A DNA stretch of 64,000 nt from Methylosinus sp. PW1 (GTDB lineage Bacteria > Pseudomonadota > Alphaproteobacteria > Rhizobiales > Beijerinckiaceae). The stretch covers positions 124,001 through 188,000 of the forward strand of contig NZ_JQNK01000009.1 in assembly GCF_000745215.1 (NCBI RefSeq), in the 5' to 3' direction. The notes below the pieces were generated by a model. It had not been told where the DNA came from and searched no databases. It worked only from the letters and a program-made list of their open reading frames with translations. A program made the translations under genes and the position numbers. This document shows positions 53,537 to 62,675 of this stretch, piece by piece (position 1 is the first letter of the stretch; each line of letters begins with the position of its first letter).

Positions 53537-54208
53537 ATGGATACGCGCTCTTCGAGGCGTAGCTTATTTATGCTCACCTTTCTCCTCGCTTCGGCGATGG
53601 CGGGAAATGCCTTCGCTCATGGAGGAGTAAAGCTCGAGCAGGACGAATGCGTGACGACGGTCGGACCGGTGAAAGTGCATTTCATCGGCTATCAGAGAAA
53701 GGGCGAGCCGGAGGAATTCTGCGACGACATCGCCCAGACAGGTCCGACGGTGATCGCGCTGACCGCCATAGAATTGGGTCGTCAGCCCGATTCCTACATG
53801 GCGCAGAATCAGGCGCCGTCTTCCGCGCCGCCCGCCCCGGCCGTGGATGTGCGCGACATCGCCATCGGCGTGCGCATCGTCAGGGAGGGCGGCGAAGGAG
53901 CCGATAGAGAGGCGGCGACGCAATTCTACGCGCCGCCGAAGATTCACAACAACTCGACCATGACCTTCGAGCACGACTTCAAGGAGGCGGGAAATTATGT
54001 GGCCATCATCACCGTCGCCGATCGCGACGGGCATGAATGGAGCTCGCGCTTTCCCTTCCGCGTCGGCGTGCTCAGCCTGTGGAACACGATCGAATATGTT
54101 CTCTATGGGATCGGCTTCCTCGGGCTTTCCGCCGGCCTGTGGCTGATCGCCTGGCGACGACGGCCGACGGAGCCAGCGCACGGCGCCGCGCTGCACCAGG
54201 CCGAATAG
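53537..54208 (+). CDS. PmoD-like membrane-anchored copper-site paralogue
   Basis: A 223-residue protein with the layout of PmoD: signal peptide (about 10-27, ending NAFA) leaving a mature N-terminal His-Gly-Gly; then a pair of cysteines C38 (DECVTTVG) and C62 (EEFCDDIA), an Ig-like region with FEHDFKEAGNYVAIITVADRDGHEW, and a C-terminal membrane helix (about 185-206). The 24-residue offset between cysteines equals that of the pmo-linked PmoD (C41, C65), and TFEHDFKEAGNYVAIITV parallels NFEHKFTEKGHFIGYVTL there. It lacks the methionines next to the first Cys. Role unknown; copper is inference. Confidence 0.72.
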   Translation: MDTRSSRRSLFMLTFLLASAMAGNAFAHGGVKLEQDECVTTVGPVKVHFIGYQRKGEPEEFCDDIAQTGPTVIALTAIELGRQPDSYMAQNQAPSSAPPAPAVDVRDIAIGVRIVREGGEGADREAATQFYAPPKIHNNSTMTFEHDFKEAGNYVAIITVADRDGHEWSSRFPFRVGVLSLWNTIEYVLYGIGFLGLSAGLWLIAWRRRPTEPAHGAALHQAE

Positions 54209-54219
54209 CAGGCTTCCCG

Positions 54220-54248
54220 CCCGCCCGATCCGATCGGGCGGGTTTTTT
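54220..54248 (+). terminator. Rho-independent terminator after the PmoD-like gene
   Basis: Stem CCCGCCCGAT/ATCGGGCGGG (10 bp) with loop CCG followed by six T residues, 11 bp past the stop codon. The gene is therefore a single-gene transcript, separate from sodB. Confidence 0.92.
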
Positions 54249-54393
54249 CGCGCCCGGAATGCGCTTGTCGTCCGAGCTTTGCACGAAAATTGTTAGACTG
54301 CGGCCGTGCGAGATTGCTTGGAGCCCTGCCGGGTTCTAGGTAGAGGCGAGCGGAGAATGCTGCGCTCGCGAACCCCAGTCAGGAGCAAGGATT

Positions 54394-54993
54394 ATGACCT
54401 TCACCCTTCCCGACCTTCCCTACGCTTATGATGCGCTGCAGCCTTATTTGTCGAAGGAATCCTTCGAGTATCACCACGACAAGCATCATGCGACCTATGT
54501 CACCAACGCCAATAATCTGATCAAAGGCACCGAGTTCGAGGGCAAGCCGATCGAGGAGATCATTGTCGCCTCCTACGGCAAGAACGTGCCGATCTTCAAC
54601 AATGTGGCGCAGATCTACAACCACTCCGAATATTGGAAGTGGCTGAAGCCCAATGGCGGCGGCGCGATTCCCGCCAAGGTCGAGAAGGCGATCGTCGAGT
54701 CCTTCGGCTCGGTCGACAAGTTCAAGGAAGAGTTCCAGACCCAGGGTCTCGGCCAGTTCGGCTCGGGCTGGGTGTGGCTCGAGATCAAGGACGGCAAGCT
54801 CGCCGTGCGCAAGACCCCGAACGCCGAGAACCCGCTGGTGTTCGGCGCCAAGCCGCTGCTGGTCGCCGATGTGTGGGAGCACGCCTATTACATCGACTAC
54901 CGCAATCGTCGCGCCGACTTCCTCAAGGCCTTCCTCGAGCATCTCGTGAATTGGGAATATGTCGAGGAGCTCTACGAGGCCGCGACGAAGTAA
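54394..54993 (+). CDS. sodB: Superoxide dismutase, iron type
   Basis: A 199-residue Fe/Mn-SOD. Motifs: LPYAYDALQPYLSKESFEYHHDKHHATYV with the first metal His, NNVAQIYNHSEYWKWL, GLGQFGSGWVWL, PLLVADVWEHAYYIDYRNRRADFLKAFLEHLVNWEYV carrying the Asp and His ligands. The 'NNVAQ' and FGSGW features favour the iron form. Independent transcript; cytoplasmic. Confidence 0.95.
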   Translation: MTFTLPDLPYAYDALQPYLSKESFEYHHDKHHATYVTNANNLIKGTEFEGKPIEEIIVASYGKNVPIFNNVAQIYNHSEYWKWLKPNGGGAIPAKVEKAIVESFGSVDKFKEEFQTQGLGQFGSGWVWLEIKDGKLAVRKTPNAENPLVFGAKPLLVADVWEHAYYIDYRNRRADFLKAFLEHLVNWEYVEELYEAATK

Positions 54994-55108
54994 GACGCCA
55001 CTTTCTGATTGCCTTGCATACGGCGGTGGCGCGAGGTGCGTCGCCGCCGTGAACTTCTATTTTGGGCTGGAATCAATCAGTCGCGCTCATTCGAAGCTCA
55101 AAATAACT

Positions 55109-55951
55109 TTAACGGCACGCGAAGGCCGCCGCCTCGACGCGTTGCTTGAGATCGGCGAGCGCGCTCGCATCCGGTGCCGCCCCCAATTGCTTATAGGTCG
55201 TAAGATCCGCTATCTTCTCGCTTACGCATGCGCAATACCTTTCAATCTCGCCTTGGAAGACATTATGGCCGAGCGCACGTTGTTTTTGAACGCATGAATG
55301 TATCATGTCTGTTATCACTGCTTTTCGAGCTTCGCCAGAGATGATCGCATTACGAGAAAATAAAACCTCTCCATAGATCAATAGAAGCCCCATAATCGAC
55401 CCGAGCGAGCCCAGGAATGTAATGGCTCCTCGAAATGCATTCGCTCTCGATTTCGCCTCGCGCCTTTTCAAAATATTCCGGACAACTGCTATCCAAACGA
55501 AAATCAGCGGCGCAGCGAGGATTTGGCCAAGCAAACCGCTGATTGTTGCCGCGCTAGCAGTGTGAGCATAGTTGGCAAGTTCAAAACCTCGCCCGTTGAG
55601 AATCTGAAATAACAGCATGAGCGCGCTGACGAAAAGGCCAATGTTTGCGCTCTTCCATAAGCTCCAACCTTCGCTGGCTGAAGGGACCGTAGCTATATCT
55701 TGGCCATAGTTCTGATCGGGAAGGTGCGACTGAAGCGAGCTTTCTATTGCTTCCAAGGATGTTCTTTTTGGCGGTTGCCAGAACTCGCTAACGTCTCTGG
55801 CTGGCCTCCAGTCAGGGAAGCCCGTGCGCCAGATCAGAGCGTTCCCAGTGAGCTGATCATTTCTGAAATATTCGAGAACCTGAGCCTTCGTCAGTGGGCC
55901 ATATTCTTTATTGTCAATTATCACATGCCAAACCGCTTCCTGGTCGGCCAT
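55109..55951 (-). CDS. GYF_2 (DUF4339) domain membrane protein
   Basis: A 280-residue protein with an N-terminal GYF_2 domain VWHVIIDNKEYGPLTKAQVLEYFRNDQLTGNALIWRTGFPDWRPA (residues 8-52), a linker, and three membrane helices (NIGLFVSALMLLFQIL; TISGLLGQILAAPLIFVWIAVV; AITFLGSLGSIMGLLLIY), then a soluble tail with CVQKQRALGHNVFQGEIERYCACVSEKIADLT. GYF_2 domains bind partner peptides. Base composition is clearly less GC-rich and codon use differs from the neighbours, suggesting transfer. Function unknown. Confidence 0.75.
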   Translation of the reverse strand: MADQEAVWHVIIDNKEYGPLTKAQVLEYFRNDQLTGNALIWRTGFPDWRPARDVSEFWQPPKRTSLEAIESSLQSHLPDQNYGQDIATVPSASEGWSLWKSANIGLFVSALMLLFQILNGRGFELANYAHTASAATISGLLGQILAAPLIFVWIAVVRNILKRREAKSRANAFRGAITFLGSLGSIMGLLLIYGEVLFSRNAIISGEARKAVITDMIHSCVQKQRALGHNVFQGEIERYCACVSEKIADLTTYKQLGAAPDASALADLKQRVEAAAFACR

Positions 55952-56005
55952 TGATGCCTCCGCTACGAAGGGAGCTTTCGCTCAAGAATTATGGCGCCGC
56001 TCGTC

Positions 56006-56242
56006 TCAATGCGCGCCGACAAAATACCGCATCGCCGCGAGAAGAACGCCCGTCGCAACGATCGTCAACCCGCCGAGCTTGACCGTCATGCGCAGTTCGA
56101 GCTCGCGCAAATCGGCTTTTGTCGCGAGTTCCTGACTCGTCGCCTCGGCGAAGGCTTCGGCCGCCGCTTTCGCCTGCTCATGCGTAAAGCCACCCGCCTC
56201 GAGCTTTTCGACGAATTTCAGCGTGTCGAATGCGATGCTCAC
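56006..56242 (-). CDS. DUF1640-like coiled-coil membrane protein
   Basis: A 78-residue protein that begins with GTG 56242 (VSIAFDTLKFVEKLEAGGFTHEQAKAAAEAFAEATSQELATKADLRELELRMTVKL) and ends in a membrane helix LTIVATGVLLAAMRYFVG. This is the bacterial short form of the DUF1640/CCDC90 family, usually a coiled coil plus one transmembrane helix. GGAG lies 9-12 nt before the GTG. A longer in-frame start (56296) would add unconserved residues. Confidence 0.78.
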   Translation of the reverse strand: MSIAFDTLKFVEKLEAGGFTHEQAKAAAEAFAEATSQELATKADLRELELRMTVKLGGLTIVATGVLLAAMRYFVGAH

Positions 56243-56340
56243 CGTTACAGCTCCTAATGGCGGAAAAGGTCTCTTTTCCAAGATAGCGTGGACCACGCCG
56301 CTTTGCGAGACGCCATCATCGCGAGAGCGTAACGACGAAA

Positions 56341-56372
56341 CAATTCAGAGCCGTGAGCTTGGCTCTGAATTG
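56341..56372. repeat. Palindromic repeat (12-bp arms) downstream of the aminotransferase gene
   Basis: CAATTCAGAGCC (56341-56352) and its complement GGCTCTGAATTG (56361-56372) with an 8-nt loop, followed by GCTTCGCTGCGCTCAAAAATGACG, part of the dispersed palindromic element also seen at 40725. Lies 32 bp past the gene's stop, so it may also form the transcript end. Confidence 0.7.
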
Positions 56373-56403
56373 CTTCGCTGCGCTCAAAAATGACGCCTAC
56401 AAT

Positions 56404-57735
<1,332 letters not shown>

Positions 57736-57782
57736 CTAGAGTCGCCCCGCCCCGCTTGCGCCGGGGCCAGGGAGAGCGCGAC

Positions 57783-59018
57783 ATGTGGGAGAAGCTGCGC
57801 AGCGGCGATTGGCTCGACGCGGAGCGTCTGCGCGTCTATCCGCTCATGCTGCTGCTGCTCTCGGCCGGCTGCATCGCCGCAGTGCTGATGACGGCGCAGG
57901 GCCGCTTCGACGCCAATGGCCATCCGCTGGGCACGGATTTCAGCCAAGTGTGGGTCGCCGGCCTCGAGACCTTGCGCGGCCATCCGGAACAGCCCTTCGA
58001 TCTTGCAAGCCACATCGCCGCGCAACGCGCCGAATTCGGCGCCGACAGCGACGTCTATGGCTGGCACTACCCGCCCTTTTTCCTCGCGCCGGCGGCGGCG
58101 CTCGCGCATCTGCCCTATCTCCAGGCGCTCGCCGTCTGGCAGATGGCGACGCTCGCCCTCTATCTCCTCGCCGTGCTCGCGCTGATGCGCGGCTCCGCCG
58201 CGCCGCCCTGGCGCGTCGCGCTGCTGGCGCTCGCCTTTCCGGCGACGCTCGTCAATCTCGGCCATGGGCAAAACGGCTTTTTGACCGCGGCCCTGCTCGG
58301 CTTCGGCTTTCTGGCTCTGCCGCGCCGCCCGGCGCTCGCCGGCCTCTGCTTCGCGCTGCTCGCCTATAAGCCCCAATTCGCGCTCGCGTTGCCGGTCGCG
58401 CTCATCGTCGGCGGGCATTGGCGCGCGCTGGCTTCGGCCGCGGCCTCGCTCCTCGTGATGACCCTCGCCAGCCTCTTCTTCTTCGGGCCGGAGAGCTGGA
58501 TCGCCTTCGCGCAAAATCTCGACGTCACGCGCGATCTCGTCGTCGAGCGCGGCGCGGCCGGCTTTCCGAAAATCCAGAGCGTCTTCGCAGCGGCGCGCCT
58601 GCTCGGCGCCGATATAGCGATGGCCTATGGCGCACAGACTCTGGCCACGGCGACGACTCTCGCCGCGCTCGTCTGGCTGTGGCGCAGCGGCGCCGATTAT
58701 CGCGCCAAGGCCGCTGGCGCGACCGTCGCGACATTCCTCACCACGCCCTATTGTCTCGACTACGATATGACGGCGCTCGCGCCCGCCTTCGCGCTGCTCG
58801 TCTCCTTTGGGCTCGAACGCGGCTTCAGCCCCTATATGAAGAGCGCTCTCGCCGCGGCTTTCATCATTCCTCTCGCGGCGCGCCCCGTCGCGACGGCGGC
58901 GTCACTGCCTCTCGGCGCGGTCACGATGGCGGCGTTGTTCGCGATAATTCTCTCAAATTCGCGCGAGGCATGTTTTCGCCACGCAGGCGCCACTGCGTCG
59001 CTACGATCGACGGCCTGA
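57783..59018 (+). CDS. GT87-type (DUF2029) polyprenyl-linked glycosyltransferase
   Basis: A 411-residue integral membrane protein with about nine helices and the family loop GTDFSQVWVAGLETLRGHP near residue 45, followed by YGWHYPPFFLAPAAALAHLPY, with the catalytic-type acidic residues of GT87 mannosyltransferases. LLAYKPQFALALPVALIVG and TPYCLDYDMTALAPAFALL follow. The substrate is unknown; polyprenyl-phosphate-sugar donors are the norm. ATG 57783 was chosen over an in-frame earlier start (57756). Divergent from the aminotransferase. Confidence 0.82.
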   Translation: MWEKLRSGDWLDAERLRVYPLMLLLLSAGCIAAVLMTAQGRFDANGHPLGTDFSQVWVAGLETLRGHPEQPFDLASHIAAQRAEFGADSDVYGWHYPPFFLAPAAALAHLPYLQALAVWQMATLALYLLAVLALMRGSAAPPWRVALLALAFPATLVNLGHGQNGFLTAALLGFGFLALPRRPALAGLCFALLAYKPQFALALPVALIVGGHWRALASAAASLLVMTLASLFFFGPESWIAFAQNLDVTRDLVVERGAAGFPKIQSVFAAARLLGADIAMAYGAQTLATATTLAALVWLWRSGADYRAKAAGATVATFLTTPYCLDYDMTALAPAFALLVSFGLERGFSPYMKSALAAAFIIPLAARPVATAASLPLGAVTMAALFAIILSNSREACFRHAGATASLRSTA

Positions 59019-59174
59019 CGAACACAAAAAGTTCACTTCGAGAAAAAAATCGGCGCCTGCTGCTCGAGACGTGAAACTTTTTGAGCGGCGCCGCCGTTTA
59101 TTCTTCGCCGAGCGGTCGTGGGAGCGATCGCGACGCGTCGGACGTTCGGGGGAGCGTCCCGGAGAGGGTGCGTC

Positions 59175-59420
59175 ATGTCGTTGGTGGACAAGTTCGAAAA
59201 CCGTATGGAGCCGGCTTTTACGCATAGCTTCGATCCGGAATCGGCGCGGCGTCAGTTCAGGGTTTCTCTTTTCCTGGTCGCGGCAATGGCGCTCGCCGCC
59301 TTTATCCTGGGCTTCGCTCTGCCGCTCAACGCCCCGCGCAGCTCGCCGCCGACGCCCGCCGTCTCCTCCGACGCGAGCGATTTTTCCGGCCGCCTGCTCA
59401 CTTTGGATTCGGCCGACTGA
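59175..59420 (+). CDS. Hypothetical small single-helix membrane protein
   Basis: An 81-residue protein: MSLVDKFENRMEPAFTHSFDPESARRQFRVS, one membrane helix (about 32-52, LFLVAAMALAAFILGFALP), and a Ser/Pro/Ala-rich tail ending LLTLDSAD. The codon use is coding-like and a GGAGAGGG stretch lies 8-15 nt before ATG 59175. Family not recognised. It is convergent with the PCuAC gene; the pmo neighbourhood hints at, but does not show, a link. Confidence 0.6.
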   Translation: MSLVDKFENRMEPAFTHSFDPESARRQFRVSLFLVAAMALAAFILGFALPLNAPRSSPPTPAVSSDASDFSGRLLTLDSAD

Positions 59421-59431
59421 GCATAGAGAAG

Positions 59432-59460
59432 CGCGGCCCGGCAATGGCCGAACCGCGCGT
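59432..59460. terminator. Weak shared terminator-like hairpin between convergent genes
   Basis: An imperfect 12-bp stem (GCGCGGCCCGGC with G:U pairs against GCCGAACCGCGC-type sequence) lies between the 59175-59420 gene and the PCuAC gene. No strong T-run on either strand. Confidence 0.35.
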
Positions 59461-59468
59461 CTTCAGGG

Positions 59469-60071
59469 TCACTTCTTTTGATCGTCCTTGTGATCATGAT
59501 GATCGTGATCATGATGATCGTGGTGGTGCTCTTCGGCTCCCGGCTTGGCTTCGCCGCCTGCCGGATGAGCCTTTTCCCAGCGCTGCAACGCCTCGGCGTC
59601 ATGGGCGTGCTTCGCGTCGGGCGCATCGACAGCCGCATCGACCGTGACCTCGCCCGCCTTCTCGAAGACGAGAACGAGCTCGATTCCCCAGCCGACAGGG
59701 TTGATCTTCTTGACCTCGGCGAGCACGACATGCGCGCCTTCGGGCGAGAGCGTCGTCGTCTTGTCGGCTGCGATAGCGATGCCGCTTTCCGCGATGGTGT
59801 GCTTGGCGTCCGAATGCAGAGTCACCTTGCCGATATTCGGCGACTTCACCGCGATGAGCTTGTCCGCGCCGCCCTTATTGTGGATGAAGGCGTAGAAATA
59901 AGCCGTGGTCTCGCCGTCCTTGGGCGCGCGCACCCAGGGATGCTCGATCGTCAGCTTGCCGAGCTCATATTCATGAGCCTGCGCCGCGCGCATCGGAGCC
60001 AAAACGCCGCACGCCGCGCCGCCCAATAGAGCGCCGCCAGCCGCCAACAGATCACGCCGCTTGATCATCAT
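59469..60071 (-). CDS. pmoF: PCuAC copper chaperone with His-rich C-terminal tail
   Basis: A 200-residue exported PCuAC (DUF461) protein, last in the pmo-linked copper cluster. The signal has KRRDLLAAGGALLGG and ends AAQA, predicting a mature N-terminus H33-E-Y. The cupredoxin-like PCuAC fold runs from about 33 to 150 (ITIEHPWVRAPKDGETTAYFYAF; HSDAKHTIA; PEGAHVVL). The classical H(x)M metal motif is absent; H33, H44, H64, H86, H91 and H114 remain. Family PCuAC proteins of methanotrophs (PmoF) are reported to bind copper through a histidine brace; the identity here is inferred. Residues 181-194 form a HHHDHHDHDHHDH tail from a tandem repeat. Confidence 0.82.
   Translation of the reverse strand: MMIKRRDLLAAGGALLGGAACGVLAPMRAAQAHEYELGKLTIEHPWVRAPKDGETTAYFYAFIHNKGGADKLIAVKSPNIGKVTLHSDAKHTIAESGIAIAADKTTTLSPEGAHVVLAEVKKINPVGWGIELVLVFEKAGEVTVDAAVDAPDAKHAHDAEALQRWEKAHPAGGEAKPGAEEHHHDHHDHDHHDHKDDQKK
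59491..59520. repeat. Tandem 15-bp direct repeat in the PCuAC His-rich tail
   Basis: TGATCATGATGATCG occurs twice back to back (59491-59505, 59506-59520). Each unit encodes part of the His/Asp tail on the minus strand. A perfect tandem of this kind can expand or contract by slippage, changing the number of histidines. Confidence 0.9.
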
Positions 60072-60197
60072 GTGCGTTCTCCCTCACTTGCCCGACGAAA
60101 GCTCGTCGGCTGCATTCGTCGCTCTTTTCTCGGCGAGGCTCTCACGGCCCCGCTCCGCCGCATCGCGACCAATGCGACGAATTGCGCGTAACTCCGC

Positions 60198-62141
60198 TCA
60201 GTGCTGATGCGGCGAGACATAGACGATCGGCTCCTTCGCGGTCAGCGCGATCTGCGCCTTCAGCAGCGAGAGATTGCCGTCGTCGGTCCCGAAATGGCGG
60301 AAGCGGGCTCGAACATAGCCGGAGCGATCGATCAGAAAATGTCCTTCCGGAATCTCATTGATGATCGGCTCGTCGAGATAATGGTTGATAATCGAATAGG
60401 TGAGCTCTGTGGCGTCTGGATGGCTCGGCTTCAGCGCGCTCGGATCATTCGGGCATTCGCCGAAATAATCGGCGACATGATGCGCGCCCATCGCCTTCGC
60501 CGTCTCGGCGGCGGCTTTCAGGCTCGCGACGCGATCGGCGAAATCAGCGTCCTCCGGCTTGCAGCGCGCGAAGGAGACCAGCGTCGGCACGCCGCGCAGC
60601 TTCTCGACGTCGACGAACTCGCCCTTGGGATCATCGAGCGCGAAATTGGGCGCGACCAGCCATTGAATGACACCCTTGGGGCTCAGAAAGCGCGACTGGT
60701 TCGAGTTGGACAGAACGGTGAGATAGTTGATGAGATCCCAGCGCTCGTCCTCGCCGATGGCGTCGGCGAAAGGCGGCATGACGCCGCTCTGTCCGCCATA
60801 GGTCAGCCAGTGAAAAATATCGCCGAGCGTATGCGTCGCGACATGCGGGGCGGTGAGATCGGCGGGCGGAACCTTGAGACCCTTGGCCATGGGTCCATTG
60901 CCTTCGCCGGTCACGCCATGACACGGAATGCAATTGGCCTGGTAAGTCTCGAAGCCGCGCTTCACCGAGGCGGCCGTGTAAGCGATGGGCGGGTCGGTGT
61001 AGGTCTCGGGATAGGCCTGCACCGACAGTGAGACCGTGCCGCAGACCGCCGCCGCCAGCGCCAGCGCCGAGGTCGAATATTTTCGCCAATCGCGAAGCTG
61101 CGGCCAAGGCGTGAACCCCACGGCCGCGACGAGCGCCGGGGCGAACCAGGCCAGGGCGGCGACGACCGCCAGAGCCGCTCCGGCGACGCCCCATTGCCAA
61201 GTGGGATCGATCCAGGGCGTGACCTTTAGGCCCCAGGTGCCGGCCCAGGTCACGCGGAAGGGCAGCGGCCAATAAACGTTGTTCTCATGCGCGGCCGGCG
61301 TGATGGTGGCGATCCAGCCGGCGATGAACAAAAGGCCGAGCGCGCATGCGCCCTCGACGCCGCCGATCTTGCCGTACCAGGCGAAATCGAAGCCCTTCTT
61401 GGAATCGGCGAGCGTCAGATAGCGCGCGAGCGAAAGGGCGAGCATCAGAGCGGCGCAGAGCAGCGCCAATTTGACCGTGAGCAGCCGACCGTAGGGCGTC
61501 GCCAGCATGAAGCCGAAGCTGCCGACCGTCTCCCACGCCAGGATGAGGCCGCTGATCAGCACGATCAGCATCGCGCCCTTGGCGATCATAGACCAGCGCT
61601 CGGCGAGACGCCAGGCGACCTCCGGCGGCTTGCCGCGGCCGGTGAACATCCAATAGACGAGGCCGAGCAGGCCGCCGATCCAGGTGAGGCCCGCCAGCGT
61701 GTGGAAGGGAAAGCTCAGCTGTGTGTAGATCGGCAGGCTGTCGTCCACCGCATGGCCAGTGACAGACACGACCGCGAGCACGGCGAGCCCGAGCCCGAGC
61801 GTCGCGCGATCGAGCCAGACATTGGAGATCCGCAGGCGCGCCAGCGTCGCGACAGTGAAGACCGCCGCGAGAATCTGGGTCGCCACCCAGGCCTTGCCGA
61901 TCACCGTGCCGGAAATGAACTGCAGCAGCGCGTCGGAATCGACCGGACGGCCCGCCGGGATGATGGCGCGCGCCGTCGCCACGATGAGGCCGAAGCCGAA
62001 CAGCAGGCGCAGGACCGCGGCGCCCGCGATCACCTTCTTGAAGCGCGCGCCGTCCTCCTCTATGAGGCGCGGCAGCAGCAATAGTCCGACGGCGAGAGCG
62101 GAAAGAACGCTCTCCACGAAGCGAAGCGTCGCCAATTCCAT
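60198..62141 (-). CDS. copD: CopD-cytochrome c-thioredoxin-fold triple fusion
   Basis: A 647-residue protein in the pmo-linked cluster. The N-terminal ~340 residues form a CopD-type copper-transport membrane domain with about eight to nine helices and conserved histidines in SVTGHAVDDSLP (H130), SFPFHTLAGLTW (H147) and PAAHENNVYW (H285). Residues 345-375 add a further helix. A cytochrome c domain follows: QANCIPCHGVTGEGNG (CXXCH, 404-408) with a likely axial Met in GVMPPF (M455). The C-terminal part (about 510-640) looks thioredoxin/SCO-like (GVPTLVSFARCKPED, EGHFLIDRSGYVRARF) and ends HQH. Domain order is unusual; electron transfer coupled to copper handling is inferred. Confidence 0.85.
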   Translation of the reverse strand: MELATLRFVESVLSALAVGLLLLPRLIEEDGARFKKVIAGAAVLRLLFGFGLIVATARAIIPAGRPVDSDALLQFISGTVIGKAWVATQILAAVFTVATLARLRISNVWLDRATLGLGLAVLAVVSVTGHAVDDSLPIYTQLSFPFHTLAGLTWIGGLLGLVYWMFTGRGKPPEVAWRLAERWSMIAKGAMLIVLISGLILAWETVGSFGFMLATPYGRLLTVKLALLCAALMLALSLARYLTLADSKKGFDFAWYGKIGGVEGACALGLLFIAGWIATITPAAHENNVYWPLPFRVTWAGTWGLKVTPWIDPTWQWGVAGAALAVVAALAWFAPALVAAVGFTPWPQLRDWRKYSTSALALAAAVCGTVSLSVQAYPETYTDPPIAYTAASVKRGFETYQANCIPCHGVTGEGNGPMAKGLKVPPADLTAPHVATHTLGDIFHWLTYGGQSGVMPPFADAIGEDERWDLINYLTVLSNSNQSRFLSPKGVIQWLVAPNFALDDPKGEFVDVEKLRGVPTLVSFARCKPEDADFADRVASLKAAAETAKAMGAHHVADYFGECPNDPSALKPSHPDATELTYSIINHYLDEPIINEIPEGHFLIDRSGYVRARFRHFGTDDGNLSLLKAQIALTAKEPIVYVSPHQH

Positions 62142-62232
62142 TGATTTCGACTTCCGTTACGCTCGCGAGCACGGCGCGGCGCCCCGCCGATCGGCGCCGC
62201 CCGAGATTTTTTGAAGCTGCTCTGAGCCAGAC

Positions 62233-62598
62233 TTAGTGAGCGTCCACCGTGAACTCGTATTTCCCCTCGACGATGTGGCCATCCGAGGAGAGAACGCGAT
62301 ATTTCACGACATATTTGCCCGCCGCGAGATCTGGCGCGTCGAGCGTCAGCTCGCGCGGCTTGTCGGGCGCGCCCTTCGCGCCTTCGACGACGGTCTTGCC
62401 ATTGGCGTCGAGGATCGCGATCGTCGAGTAATTGGGCTCGACGCCGCCGCCGAAACGCAGCTTCACGAGCTTCGGCGAAGCGGCGACGTGATCCTTGGCC
62501 GACGGAGAGGCGTCGACCAGAAAGGAATGAGCGAAGGCCGCGCCGGCGCTCATGCATAGAAACGCCGCCACGAGGCCGGCTCCGAACTTCATCTTCAT
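62233..62598 (-). CDS. copC: CopC periplasmic copper-binding protein
   Basis: A 121-residue exported CopC-domain protein. The signal peptide ends AAFA at residue 23, leaving H24-S-F-L-V-D as the mature start, so His1 is available as a copper ligand as in CopC-type histidine-brace proteins. The core is SPSAKDHVAASPKLVKLRFGGGVEP, with a C-terminal VLSSDGHIVEGKYEF (D106/H108 site) and an end DAH. It is short, single-domain and lacks a methionine-rich loop. ATG 62598 gives the signal peptide a usual length. Between pmoD and the CopD fusion, same strand. Confidence 0.9.
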   Translation of the reverse strand: MKMKFGAGLVAAFLCMSAGAAFAHSFLVDASPSAKDHVAASPKLVKLRFGGGVEPNYSTIAILDANGKTVVEGAKGAPDKPRELTLDAPDLAAGKYVVKYRVLSSDGHIVEGKYEFTVDAH

Positions 62599-62675
62599 CG
62601 TCGCTCCTCCCAAATTATTCGCTTTTTCGTCTCATGATCTGGTCGGTCGGCCGCATCCGTTCAAGACGGCGGCCT

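Noticed and set aside
60201..61031. Plus-strand frame of 276 codons opposite the CopD fusion.
   Set aside because: Antisense to a gene with CopD, heme and thioredoxin-like motifs; no domain of its own.
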